DNA of 64,000 nt from Aestuariibacter sp. GS-14 (GCF_006494365.1 NZ_VHIP01000005.1:186001-250000), one strand, 5' to 3'. Counted from the first letter of the stretch, positions 35,262-44,651 are shown. The notes: generated from the sequence alone by a model not told the origin. Numbers and translations: made by a program.

Positions 35262-38200
35262 CTAACCTTGTCGGTCCTTTGTATTTTCCCCAGCGGGGCT
35301 GAATTCCATTTGGCTGGGCAAACAACCGTATTCAGTTTTAAAACACCTGCTAAAATAACCCGCTGACACAAACCCCACTTCCATCGCAATTTGAATAACC
35401 GATTGACCATCGGCCAACATTGGCAGGCTCTTTTCTAATCGGAAGCGCTTTAAAAACTGGGTAAAGTTATCTGGCATGAGTTTAGCCATAGTACGATTTA
35501 GTTGTCTTTCGCTTACCGCCAACGCAGAAGCGGCATCGCGTCGGCTAAAGCTGTCATTTTGATAATTATTTTCAACTACTTGCAACAACTTCAGCAGAAA
35601 TACACGTTCTTTTTCAGAAGGCGATTCAGGCAGAATTGATTTTACATAGTCATACTGGATCTCTGATAAGGCTTTGCTGGACGGCACTTGTTTAGGTTGA
35701 GCTAACGCTGAAATCGCCAGTTGATTCTGAAGCCGCAATACAAGGTCCTGTCGTTCAACCGGCTTAATGAGATAATCATTGACGGTTGCCTGGAAGCCCT
35801 CTCTCTTAAAAGCGAGATCGGTTTCCGCAGTAAGCAGAACAATGGGAATATCAGCAAAGTCGGCCATGAGACGGATCTCACGAGTCAGTTCAATCCCATT
35901 CATACCGGGAATTTTTAAATCACTGAGAATGATGTCAGGTTTGAGTAAGGGCAACATAGCCAGCGCTTGTTTTGCACTGTGTACGTCGTAGCATCTAAAC
36001 GCGTCGCTTAGCGCACCGGTTAAGTATTCAGTTGCCACTGAGTTGCCATCTACAATCAATATTAGCGGCAGATTCCCTGAGCTATATTCCGCTCCTGGCT
36101 CGGTAATACTGGTTTCTAACGCTGAATCCGCAGATTCGGCGTGAATATGTTCGTAGGCTTGGTCTTCCGTGCAGACGGTATCTTCGGGGGTAACGCGCTC
36201 CACTGGTATATGCGCTGTGCAGGTAGTACCAATGGACGGTTCGCTGTGAATTTCAAACCAGCCATCATTGGCCAGCACCAATTCACTTACCAAATTGAGT
36301 CCAATACCCATATGCGGCTTACCGCGGCTATTGGTCCCCTCACTAAAGCGCTCCGTTACTATCTGAAGCTCTTCAGGTGTTAGCCCCATGCCATTATCGG
36401 TGACAGCAAGGTGTATTTGGCTTTCTGCTTCAGTAGCCAACACTTTAATAAACCCGCCTTCCTGCGTATACGCAATGGCATTTTCTATTAACTGGTGGGC
36501 AATACTTTCCAGCGAATCTTCTACCAAGAGTACCGGTTGTTTCACCCTGTTTTCGAAAGACAATACCTGCTGCTTGGCAGTTGCGCTGGAACGAAGTGAT
36601 TCAATAACATATTGAATTGACTTGTCCAAATTGTATTCAATACGCTGATGTTGAGAGATGGATTCCACTCGCTCAACTTCAGACAGCTGCTCTACAATCG
36701 AACGAATTCGACTGGTTTGTTGATAAAGTGAATCTAAGGTTTCCTGCTCTGTCTTGTTTGTTGCCCTTTGTTTCAGATCCAGCAATGGCCCCATCAATAA
36801 CATAACCGGCGTTCTGAGCTCGTGAACCAGATTGCGAACGAGTTTGTCTTTTTTGTTGAGTAGTTCCGTGATGGACGCATTTATCTCACGTAATGAAGAC
36901 TGCTTCTGACGTATAATTTCTGCCAGCATGCGAGTTTTCTCATCGGCATACCGTTTAGCGAGGTACACAATGCCCGCTATGCACAATAATGCCAAAACGA
37001 TGTAACAACATATCGCTTGCCAGGTTAGCCAAATGGGCATTGCAATAGTAAGCGCAAACGACGTAACCGGCTGCTGCGCCACACTTTTTTTTTCTGCCAC
37101 TCTGATTTCAAATTGGTACTGCCCATACGGTAAACCTGAGTAAGTAATGGTGCCGTAATTGGTGGGCAACGCACTCCACTCGTTGTGAAAGCCCGCAAGC
37201 CGGTACTCTAAATGCTGTAAATGCGCGTAGTGAAAATCGGAAGAAGCAAAAGCAAACGTGAGTTCTTCGGGCGCATCTTCGAATTCGACAGACAAGGTTT
37301 CACTTTGCAGGTTTACCAGCTTGCCTCTGGCTGTGCGGCTCTGTAAATCCACTACCTTGGCATAAGACTGATGAGCGCGCCGACCGGTTACATACTTCAC
37401 CATTTTTGGTGTATCAATGAGGTAACTTAACTGATCACCTACAATGAGAACTTTGTCTTCGTCTACCGACAACATTCCCTGGTAGTTAAAGTCGGTATCA
37501 ATAACCCCGTCACTGCTATCAAAAACAAATGCAAAATCCTGATTTACCAACATTAGGCCTTTGTTTGTTGCTAGCCAGTGATTGCCATCCTTATCGATAT
37601 GCGCGTCACGAATAAATCGCGGAATCCCACTACTGGGAAAGGCTTCAGACAGCGTATTGCTGACCAGAGAAAACTGCTTCAGACCCGCACCAGAAGTACA
37701 CAAATACAACAACTTAGAACGGCTATCTTCATACAGGCAGTAAACAAATATACCCTGCAGTGAATCTGATTCATGCTTTATCCAAACGCCCCTTGTGTCG
37801 CTCTCGTAAATAACGTTGTTCTTATCCAGCAGAATGATTTTGTCTTCGCTGTTAACCGTAACGTATTTCACGTTTTTTGGGGCATTGGCATAAGACACCA
37901 GCGAATTATTGTGAATGGTTATAAAGCCCGCATGGCTGCTTTTTTGATAATAGAAATAAGTGTGATTATTTAACTTAAACGACAGGGGTTGGATAGACGG
38001 GCAGTAGTTGTTGGGATCTTCGAGTTTTGCGCGTAATTGAAGGCGTTCATTTTTGTATTCGTAGGTTGCACACGTAGCGGGGTCGAGCAGTAATCCTGAT
38101 TCCAGAGGAACAGGCTCCGTGTCAAAGGCTCCGCCAGAAAGCGAACTAAGCTTGCCGGATTCACCGTTGAAGAGCCGCCAGCTCTCCGCCGTTTTGGCTA

Positions 38201-39287
38201 AGTACTGCCCAGCGCCTATTGGTACTATTGCATAAATGTCTTTGCGAAAAGGAAAGTCGGTTTCGTGAACGTAATCCATTGCCATATCAGCAGGATTGAT
38301 ACTTGTTAGGCCGAGTTGACTCGATGCTACAAGAATCCGTCCGCTATCAGTTTCCTGAATATCTCCGACCGTTCTTATTTGCTCAAAGGAATACCTAGGC
38401 TGCCCAATTTGAACCAATTCAAATGTCGTCATTCCTGGTTTCGCTTGAAAAAGACCTCCAGCAGCGATCCATAATGTACCGTCAGAATCTCGAAGTGCTC
38501 GGTCCACGTCACGGCTTGAAGCTTTCGGATAGGCTAGCTGAATAAAGTCGAGTTCATTATTGACTCGCTTCCAGCGATATACTCCACCTACGCCGCCGAC
38601 AAGTATTTCTTCCTCATATAGTTTTATATAGGTAATTTTTTTAAGTTGAGGAAACAGGACTTCTCTGGATACACCACTAAATGACTTAGTAACATGGTCA
38701 TAGAAATACACAGCATCCTTATCAGAAATTACAAATCCATATTTTTCTGAAAATTCTACACTATAAAGCTGATTAAAATTTCTATCTTCTCCTGGTCCTT
38801 TAACGCGGGAGATTTTTTTGGTTTCAATGTCATATATAAGTAACTGCGAAATCAGGCTAACAACTGCAATTTTTTCGTTTACCGCGATAGACCAAGCGAA
38901 TTTTGAGATCTTAGGCGGTATGTCTAGCTTGTGAAGTACCTTTTCATATCGAGAATATATGAAAATGCCCGTGCCATATTGTGTCATCCAAATGTCCCCA
39001 TTTGGAGCCAACGTCAAATTTGAAATATAGCCATCACCAAGAATTGAGTTGTCTCTACTGAATACTAGAGATGAATCACCAACGATATCTATAAATCCGT
39101 TTTCAGCCCCTACATAAATATGGTCATCCTCCAGCACTAACGATCGAATCACTCCACTAGGCTCGTCGCTAAAAGTACCTTTACCAAGCCATGACGACTC
39201 TATCGCAGTACATTTTCCATGTGTAAGTAATCCAATTAGGACAAATATCATCCATGTCCCAAATTTGCACATCCTTGTCCCCATCAT
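35262..39287 (-). CDS. Hybrid two-component system: propeller sensor, histidine kinase, receiver and AraC regulator in one protein
   Basis: 1341-residue HTCS-type protein that senses outside the cytoplasm and controls transcription directly. Order: signal/anchor (1-28), periplasmic two-component-regulator propeller (about 30-640), Y_Y_Y domain (about 668-735), one TM helix (752-775), HisKA with H-box HELRTPVMLL (His822), HATPase with NAIAYTQEGG and DNGMGLT, receiver with phospho-Asp1123 in LSDLKIPG and Lys in LIKP, and a C-terminal AraC HTH (VSERQLNR to GYFSRCF). The receiver acidic pair reads VDGN rather than VDDN, one acidic residue short. SD AAGGA precedes tandem ATGs. HTCS proteins usually control adjacent sugar-use genes; here the neighbours are a solute-binding protein and a GG-leader peptide. 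Confidence 0.93.
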   Translation of the reverse strand: MMGTRMCKFGTWMIFVLIGLLTHGKCTAIESSWLGKGTFSDEPSGVIRSLVLEDDHIYVGAENGFIDIVGDSSLVFSRDNSILGDGYISNLTLAPNGDIWMTQYGTGIFIYSRYEKVLHKLDIPPKISKFAWSIAVNEKIAVVSLISQLLIYDIETKKISRVKGPGEDRNFNQLYSVEFSEKYGFVISDKDAVYFYDHVTKSFSGVSREVLFPQLKKITYIKLYEEEILVGGVGGVYRWKRVNNELDFIQLAYPKASSRDVDRALRDSDGTLWIAAGGLFQAKPGMTTFELVQIGQPRYSFEQIRTVGDIQETDSGRILVASSQLGLTSINPADMAMDYVHETDFPFRKDIYAIVPIGAGQYLAKTAESWRLFNGESGKLSSLSGGAFDTEPVPLESGLLLDPATCATYEYKNERLQLRAKLEDPNNYCPSIQPLSFKLNNHTYFYYQKSSHAGFITIHNNSLVSYANAPKNVKYVTVNSEDKIILLDKNNVIYESDTRGVWIKHESDSLQGIFVYCLYEDSRSKLLYLCTSGAGLKQFSLVSNTLSEAFPSSGIPRFIRDAHIDKDGNHWLATNKGLMLVNQDFAFVFDSSDGVIDTDFNYQGMLSVDEDKVLIVGDQLSYLIDTPKMVKYVTGRRAHQSYAKVVDLQSRTARGKLVNLQSETLSVEFEDAPEELTFAFASSDFHYAHLQHLEYRLAGFHNEWSALPTNYGTITYSGLPYGQYQFEIRVAEKKSVAQQPVTSFALTIAMPIWLTWQAICCYIVLALLCIAGIVYLAKRYADEKTRMLAEIIRQKQSSLREINASITELLNKKDKLVRNLVHELRTPVMLLMGPLLDLKQRATNKTEQETLDSLYQQTSRIRSIVEQLSEVERVESISQHQRIEYNLDKSIQYVIESLRSSATAKQQVLSFENRVKQPVLLVEDSLESIAHQLIENAIAYTQEGGFIKVLATEAESQIHLAVTDNGMGLTPEELQIVTERFSEGTNSRGKPHMGIGLNLVSELVLANDGWFEIHSEPSIGTTCTAHIPVERVTPEDTVCTEDQAYEHIHAESADSALETSITEPGAEYSSGNLPLILIVDGNSVATEYLTGALSDAFRCYDVHSAKQALAMLPLLKPDIILSDLKIPGMNGIELTREIRLMADFADIPIVLLTAETDLAFKREGFQATVNDYLIKPVERQDLVLRLQNQLAISALAQPKQVPSSKALSEIQYDYVKSILPESPSEKERVFLLKLLQVVENNYQNDSFSRRDAASALAVSERQLNRTMAKLMPDNFTQFLKRFRLEKSLPMLADGQSVIQIAMEVGFVSAGYFSRCFKTEYGCLPSQMEFSPAGENTKDRQG

Positions 39288-39316
39288 AGATCCTTCTCTG
39301 ATTTATTCGTTGTACA

Positions 39317-39345
39317 TTTATTTTCGAAATCCAAACGAAAATAAA
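39317..39345. promoter_or_regulatory. Perfect 10-bp inverted repeat between HTCS and GG-peptide genes
   Basis: TTTATTTTCG, nine bases, CGAAAATAAA. The right arm overlaps the SD (AAAGG at 39343-39347) of the divergent peptide gene. It could be an operator for an AraC-type or other dimeric regulator, or an RNA hairpin hiding the SD. Confidence 0.55.
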
Positions 39346-39355
39346 GGTTATGCGT

Positions 39356-39529
39356 ATGAATATAGAACACAATTTAAACAAGTTCGAGATTAGTGAGCAA
39401 GACTGTCTTTTAGTACAGGGGGGAAATTACTCACCCTCAACAGAGTTACTTCTTTTGCTTTCATTAAATAAAGAACAAAGATCCAACGAAGTGGAGAAAC
39501 CCACTTCTGGAATGCCTGTGGACATCTAA
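39356..39529 (+). CDS. GG-leader peptide 3 (57 aa), secreted peptide precursor candidate
   Basis: Small gene below the usual size cut-off, with SD AAAGG 8 nt before ATG 39356 (an in-frame ATG two codons earlier is too near the SD). The first 23 residues fit the double-glycine rule: Ile12 (-12), Cys17 (-7), Val20 (-4), Gly22-Gly23. The predicted mature 34-mer begins NYSPSTELLLLLSL and continues as a charged, Glu-rich tail ending VDI. It has a short Leu run but no Cys and is unlike peptides 1 and 2. It is divergent from the HTCS sensor, 68 nt away. A signalling peptide sensed by the HTCS, a RiPP precursor, or a chance leader-like frame are the alternatives. Confidence 0.55.
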   Translation: MNIEHNLNKFEISEQDCLLVQGGNYSPSTELLLLLSLNKEQRSNEVEKPTSGMPVDI

Positions 39530-39845
39530 CTCTAACAAGCACCATTTTGTAACGCTAATATCCGTTAATGCGTAGTTTGTATGGTGCAGGCCTTACCAAT
39601 TCGAACTGAGAGCAATTGAACTTCTTATCAACGGTTCACTGCTGCTCCAACTCCGTATCAATCTTACTGACCTATCTGCAAATAAGTCCCTAACACAATC
39701 TAGACAAACCTGAAAGCGGAAGGCACCTGTGGTTGTATTAACAATTTCAACTATACAGATTGTCATTGCCATTTATTTGTATGAAAACTTAGCGAGTTAG
39801 CGCTAATCTATTGCTCATAAAAATGCAACAGCAACGGAATGTACC
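39530..39845. other. Intergenic region with hairpin and a dyad before the kinase gene
   Basis: No convincing gene. A compound hairpin at 39540-39586 (CACCAT/ATGGTG outer, ACGCTAA/TTA-GCGT inner) follows peptide 3. A perfect TTAGCG-N6-CGCTAA dyad at 39789-39806 lies 40 nt before the Ser/Thr kinase ATG and could be an operator. Confidence 0.4.
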
Positions 39846-42125
39846 ATGCAATCAAGCAGTATTTTGGAAATACATGACATGCTCTGGGATATGCCTCATG
39901 AGGAACGTGAGGCCTGGATAGCACAATGCAATGTTTCACCAGAAACGCTGGCTAAAGTGCGACGCATGTTAGCCGTGAATGATCTGCGAACTGAACAATC
40001 CTCTCCCGACTTGCCTTTCAGTGTATTGGGTGTGTGGCGGCTGTTGTCATTGCTAGGCAAAGGCGGCAGCGGGCAGGTTTACCTGGTAAAGCGGGATGAC
40101 GAGGTGCATCACGAAACCGCAGCGCTCAAATTGGTGCGGCTGAACAGTGAGGGCATTGATCAGGGGTTTTCTCTCGAACGCCGTCGTCTTGCTAAACTGA
40201 ATCATACCAATATTGCCCGGCTCATTGACGGTGGTAAGGCCCCCGATGGCAGTTTGTATATGGTGGTTGAGTACTTAAAAGGTACCGACCCTATTAGCTA
40301 TGTGAACCAAAATGCTTTGTCGGTGCGCGCGAAACTTATGCTATTTCTGCAACTTTGTGATGCTGTTGCGTACCTGCATAGTTTTGGTTTAATGCACCGG
40401 GATATTAAACCGCAGAACATGGTGGTGTCAGACAACGGGCACCTGAAGCTAATTGATTTTGGCATAAGTGCAGAATTAGGCCAGGCTCACATCAATGAGG
40501 GCGGCACCCCAGCCTATGCAGCGCCCGAAATATGGCAAGGCGCGTCACCCTGCGCGGCACAGGACGTATATAGCCTGGGGCTTATACTGTTTAGTTTGCT
40601 CACTGGTAAATGCTTAGGCGCGCAGCAATCCAATCTTGGTTTACTGGTTGGTACCATGTTCCAGCAACCACCATTTAAACTTTGCGAACTCAGCGGGTTA
40701 CCCGGAGAATTGCGCGCCATCATTCAACGGGCCAGTAATCCCTCCCCAGAGCTTCGTTACCCTTCGGTTCACGCCCTAAGAGCAGAGATCACGGCTGTGC
40801 TGGAAGACCGACCTGTTAGTGGTTATGGAGGATTGATTTATCGGTGCAGGTGTTTTCTCAAACGCAATCCGTTCTCGAGCGGCCTGGCGGCGTTAACGCT
40901 GGTGTTTTTAGTAATGGGATTACATCAGGGTTATCAGGCTGCACTTGAACGCGATCGATTACTTATAGAGGAGCAAAAACAAGCAGGCGTAACGGAATTT
41001 CTGTTAACGCTGTTTGCCAGCCAGCCCGACGCCAAACTAAACCCAAGGGAATTACTGCTTGCCCATGAAGACAGGCTTCTGACCAATCTGCAACAGCACC
41101 CCGATACAGCTGGACCTATCGTGCTTCAGGTAGGCGAAATTTATAACCTGATAAAAGACATCAACGGCGCTTTACGAATGTATGAAGCACTGTTAAACAG
41201 CAACACTGTGCCTGCGGATATTCGTGCAATGGCCGCATTTGGCATTGCCACGCTATCGCAATTGTCAGGCAAACAATCTGACGCATCAGAATACCTCAAA
41301 CAGGCTCAGGATTTTTGGTCTCAGCATCCACAGTACGCGCTTGAATTGATACGCAGTCGCGATTTGGAAGCGCGTTTACTTCGCGTTGGTGAGGATCCCA
41401 GGCAGTCTGTCCGATTACTGGAGGATACCTTAGATGAGCTTGGTCGCAGTTGGTCAAATCCAAGTCGCACACGTATGCTGCTACAAGCCTCTCTGGGGCA
41501 TGCCTATCGGCAGTTTGACCAGCTGCCTGAAGCAGAGCAGGCCTATACAGAGGCAATCGCCACCGCAGATGCAATTGGATTAGGCGTGAGTCTGGATGTG
41601 CTCAACTGCCGGGAGGCTTTAGCTGCTATTCGTCTGCAACAGGGCGATATTGCTCTTGCCGCCAAAGAAATCGGTGAAATAGCGCAATTAAAGCTAATGT
41701 TGGTTGGCGAAGGGACGGCCACTGCTGCAAGTTTTGCCAATCATGCAACGTTACTGGCGAAATTAGGCCAGTTGGATGAAGCAGAAACGGGTATGCAGCA
41801 TGCGCTATCTATGGCACAGAAAACCGAGGGCGAGAATGGCGTGCTTAGCCTCTCCAGTGAAATTGGATTGATTGAAATAAGGCTAAAACAGGGCAAGGAT
41901 CAAACACAAGTGTTTACCGCTCTCAGTAATAAACTGGAAAATATGTCGTTACCCCCATTGGTAAACGTTAAGTTGCATGCGCTCACCATTCGCTATCTGG
42001 TTGATCATGACAAAGATGCGGCCAGAGAACGTTTACAGCGATTTAAACAGGATCTTGACGCTATGGGCGAAGCAGGAGCAATGTACCAACGATTTTTTAA
42101 CGACGCACAAAATCTGTTGAAGTGA
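39846..42125 (+). CDS. Membrane Ser/Thr protein kinase with C-terminal TPR-like repeats
   Basis: 759-residue Hanks-type kinase. A short N-terminal helical domain (DMPHEEREAWI, about 1-50), then the kinase: Gly loop GKGGSGQVYL near 70, AALKLV lysine, catalytic loop HRDIKPQNMV near 184, metal motif DFG near 204 and GTPAYAAPE. All catalytic residues are present, so it should be active. One TM helix (about 343-362) precedes a coiled-coil and an extracytoplasmic region of TPR-like repeats (about 400-750, such as LPEAEQAYTEAIATADA and LGQLDEAETGMQHAL). This kinase-TM-TPR design is frequent in Alteromonadales and Xanthomonadales; the phosphorylation target is unknown. It follows the HTCS/peptide-3 locus. 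Confidence 0.9.
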   Translation: MQSSSILEIHDMLWDMPHEEREAWIAQCNVSPETLAKVRRMLAVNDLRTEQSSPDLPFSVLGVWRLLSLLGKGGSGQVYLVKRDDEVHHETAALKLVRLNSEGIDQGFSLERRRLAKLNHTNIARLIDGGKAPDGSLYMVVEYLKGTDPISYVNQNALSVRAKLMLFLQLCDAVAYLHSFGLMHRDIKPQNMVVSDNGHLKLIDFGISAELGQAHINEGGTPAYAAPEIWQGASPCAAQDVYSLGLILFSLLTGKCLGAQQSNLGLLVGTMFQQPPFKLCELSGLPGELRAIIQRASNPSPELRYPSVHALRAEITAVLEDRPVSGYGGLIYRCRCFLKRNPFSSGLAALTLVFLVMGLHQGYQAALERDRLLIEEQKQAGVTEFLLTLFASQPDAKLNPRELLLAHEDRLLTNLQQHPDTAGPIVLQVGEIYNLIKDINGALRMYEALLNSNTVPADIRAMAAFGIATLSQLSGKQSDASEYLKQAQDFWSQHPQYALELIRSRDLEARLLRVGEDPRQSVRLLEDTLDELGRSWSNPSRTRMLLQASLGHAYRQFDQLPEAEQAYTEAIATADAIGLGVSLDVLNCREALAAIRLQQGDIALAAKEIGEIAQLKLMLVGEGTATAASFANHATLLAKLGQLDEAETGMQHALSMAQKTEGENGVLSLSSEIGLIEIRLKQGKDQTQVFTALSNKLENMSLPPLVNVKLHALTIRYLVDHDKDAARERLQRFKQDLDAMGEAGAMYQRFFNDAQNLLK

Positions 42126-42247
42126 TTACTCCTTATATGAGTGTGAAGTCTGAACGTCTTTCTACTTACACCTTTGCTTTTTTAACCCAGCCAAAATGGC
42201 TTTTGATAATTGTATAAGGCAAGCGCTTAAACCACTTATGGCGAAGA

Positions 42248-42763
42248 CTATTGTACTGGTTTTGGCTTTAGTACAGTGGCAGCCGCACCTGGCTGGACGC
42301 CCAATATTCCGGCCAATTCGTCATAATTCGCTTTTACATCAACCATGGCTGCATACCAGTTACTACCGGTAACTTTAGTCCCAATAACCCATGTACCAGC
42401 ATTTGTTATGCCTTCAGCTTCTACCAAAAAACACAGTGGATTTACTATACCCAGAAACTGAGACGAATTAATGTAGACAGACTTAAAACAATAAACGCCT
42501 GGTTCCAAATAAATCTGCGTAGCCAGTCCCCCATATTCGACTACCCTCTCGTCATCACTTTCCTGATTTGTAAGTACTACTCTGTTATAGCGTTCCGCGT
42601 AAGTTCGAGTTATCGGTTTGCCCTTGTTATTCAGCTCAACAGTATGCAGCGCAATAATTGTGTTTGGAGACTCAGCCCAACACACTGAAGTGAATAAACA
42701 GATTACTAAAATCAGAAGCACTGAGCGCGTGCCTGAAGATCGCCAGGTTTGAACAAATCGCAT
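42248..42763 (-). CDS. Secreted protein of unknown function (171 aa)
   Basis: Signal peptide with a long n-region and cleavage near VCWA|ES (residue 30). The mature domain is strand-rich: IIALHTVELNNKGKPI, ATQIYLEPGVYCFKSVYI with two cysteines (YCFKS, PLCF), AGTWVIGTKVTGSNW, and a Pro/Ala/Lys tail. The phrase YLEPGVYC is reminiscent of small surface or DUF-type envelope proteins, but I name no family. It is convergent with the Ser/Thr kinase gene and may be its functional partner or unrelated. Confidence 0.7.
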   Translation of the reverse strand: MRFVQTWRSSGTRSVLLILVICLFTSVCWAESPNTIIALHTVELNNKGKPITRTYAERYNRVVLTNQESDDERVVEYGGLATQIYLEPGVYCFKSVYINSSQFLGIVNPLCFLVEAEGITNAGTWVIGTKVTGSNWYAAMVDVKANYDELAGILGVQPGAAATVLKPKPVQ

Positions 42764-42942
42764 TGTGTTTTACTCGTTGAATGTTGGAGGCAATTTAGCA
42801 CTGCAATGCTCTACACTACGTTTGATACAAATGATTGACAAGTAAATCGCGCACTTGAAATTATTTGTACTGTTAAATTCACTAAGCATCCAGTTAAACA
42901 TGCAGTGGTAGAGTCAATTACAATTGAGCTTACTATCGGCCC

Positions 42943-44199
42943 TCAACACTCAATCTTAGGTAGGTGCCGCCAATTCGTTGTGTATTGGGGCGACAGATAC
43001 TCGCGTTTCATGGACCATTGCGGATGTATCCCCTTAGCCGCAGCGCCAATAGTCTGGCTGCCGTACCGTGCGTTGATGGCATCCATGCACTGCATAACTT
43101 TGGGGTTATGTGTGAGTTGTGCAAACATATCCTGTTGCTCCTGCTCGGTATCAATTATTTCAATAGCGCCCACACCGCACTTATGCAGCAGAATACCGGC
43201 TTTGTATAAAACCACCGACGCCCTACTCGCTGCTTCCACTAACGCCCTGGTGTCATTAGTTGGCTGGGCAAAGCGATGTTGCACTGCCTTGTGATACTGC
43301 CGCGTATTGGCAAACGGGTTGGCGTGTGTAAACAGGGTTAACAGGCAGGCCTTACTGCCTTGACGCCTGAGCTTTTCTGCCACTTTTTCGGCATGCCAGC
43401 ACAAACTTTCACGCAGCGCTTGTTGCGTTGTAACCGCTTTACCAAATGCTCTGGTTGAATAGATTTGCTTCTTGTTGGCGCGCTCGGCGTCCCACTCAAT
43501 GCATGTTGTGCCGTTGAGTTCTCGCACAGTGCGCTCTAATTCTACTGAAAACTGTTTTCGCAGCGCTTTAGGACAGGTATTTGCCAGCGCCCAGGCAGTA
43601 TGAATTCCCTGGGCTTCTAATCTTGCGGCAATGCGCTTACCCACTCCCCATACGTCCTGCACATGCATAGCCTGCAGCACTGCTTGTGTTTTTTCGGGTG
43701 AGTCAAGCACTGCGATACCTTGCTTATCGCCCAAACGCTTACCCGCAAAGCTGGCTGCTTTAGCCAACGTAGGTGTGCTCGCCATGCCAACACCAACCGG
43801 CAAACGAAGTTGTTGCCATACGGCTTGCTGAATCGCTAATGCATGCGACAACCAACCACTCGGCGGCTGCCAGTTATCAAAGTACAAGAAGCACTCATCA
43901 ATAGAGTAAATATGCTGGTCGGGCGCAAATTCGCCAATTACCTGCATCATCTTGTTAGACAGATAATCGTAAAGCTCATAGTTTGATGAGCGGATCACGG
44001 CGTTGTGCTTTGCTAGCAGCCCTTTTACTTTGTAGTAAGGCCCGAATTTCTTTACGCCAAGCGCCTTAGCGTATTCACATAACGCGCATATACAACCGTC
44101 GTTGTTAGTGAGCACAACAACCGGCCTGTGGCGTATGGCCGGGTCGAATACTTTTTCAGCTGACGCATAAAAGCTGTTTGCATCCACTAACGCATACAT
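42943..44199 (-). CDS. umuC: DNA polymerase V catalytic subunit
   Basis: 418-residue Y-family translesion polymerase. N-terminal MYALVDANSFYASAEKVF with the first catalytic acid, then YSIDECFLYFD with the other acidic pair, HhH motifs near VWGVGKRIAARLEAQG, and the little-finger region RAFGKAVTTQQAL. The start overlaps the umuD stop by 13 nt. Expression is governed by the LexA box upstream of umuD. Confidence 0.96.
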   Translation of the reverse strand: MYALVDANSFYASAEKVFDPAIRHRPVVVLTNNDGCICALCEYAKALGVKKFGPYYKVKGLLAKHNAVIRSSNYELYDYLSNKMMQVIGEFAPDQHIYSIDECFLYFDNWQPPSGWLSHALAIQQAVWQQLRLPVGVGMASTPTLAKAASFAGKRLGDKQGIAVLDSPEKTQAVLQAMHVQDVWGVGKRIAARLEAQGIHTAWALANTCPKALRKQFSVELERTVRELNGTTCIEWDAERANKKQIYSTRAFGKAVTTQQALRESLCWHAEKVAEKLRRQGSKACLLTLFTHANPFANTRQYHKAVQHRFAQPTNDTRALVEAASRASVVLYKAGILLHKCGVGAIEIIDTEQEQQDMFAQLTHNPKVMQCMDAINARYGSQTIGAAAKGIHPQWSMKREYLSPQYTTNWRHLPKIEC

Positions 44200-44603
44200 T
44201 GGCTCAAATACCTTACATACCGGTGCATTCGCACTGAGCGCACCACAATACCTTCAACCTCAAAAACATCGCCTTCGCCTAAGGCGTAGGGCTGATGATC
44301 AAGACCGGCAGATAACAATACCTGCGATTTTCTGTCGTACAGTTTGCACACAAAGCTGCCATTCAGATTTGCCACTATCACATCCAGTGAGGTTGCCGAA
44401 GCGGCGCGATCCACAATAAGCAGATCGCCATCGAAAATGCCAACTCCGGTCATAGAATCACCCTTCGCTTGCCCGATAAAGGTAGCATTTGGGTGTTCAA
44501 TTAACAGTTCATCCAAATCCAAAGCCAGTTGCCGGTATTCTACTGCCGGCGACTCAAAACCGCTGATCCCTGCCTGCGCTGCAACGGGAATAATTTGAAG
44601 CAT
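44187..44603 (-). CDS. umuD: DNA polymerase V accessory protein UmuD (S24 autoprotease)
   Basis: 138-residue LexA-like protease that self-cleaves on RecA* to UmuD'. Catalytic Ser is in AKGDSMTGVG and Lys in FVCKLYD. By alignment with E. coli the cleavage bond would be Ser14-Gly15 (ISGFESPAVEY), replacing the usual Cys- or Ala-Gly, and the N-terminal arm is about ten residues shorter. The start is 28 nt from a perfect LexA site. Forms an operon with umuC. Confidence 0.95.
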   Translation of the reverse strand: MLQIIPVAAQAGISGFESPAVEYRQLALDLDELLIEHPNATFIGQAKGDSMTGVGIFDGDLLIVDRAASATSLDVIVANLNGSFVCKLYDRKSQVLLSAGLDHQPYALGEGDVFEVEGIVVRSVRMHRYVRYLSQCMR

Positions 44604-44631
44604 GAATGCACACCATCACAATGTTTTAAAA

Positions 44632-44651
44632 TACTGTTTATTTATACAGTA
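44632..44651. promoter_or_regulatory. LexA (SOS) box shared by umuDC and yebG
   Basis: TACTGT-TTATTTAT-ACAGTA: a perfect CTGT-N8-ACAG palindrome with matched flanks. It lies 29 nt from umuD and 46 nt from yebG and would repress both directions. Confidence 0.95.
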
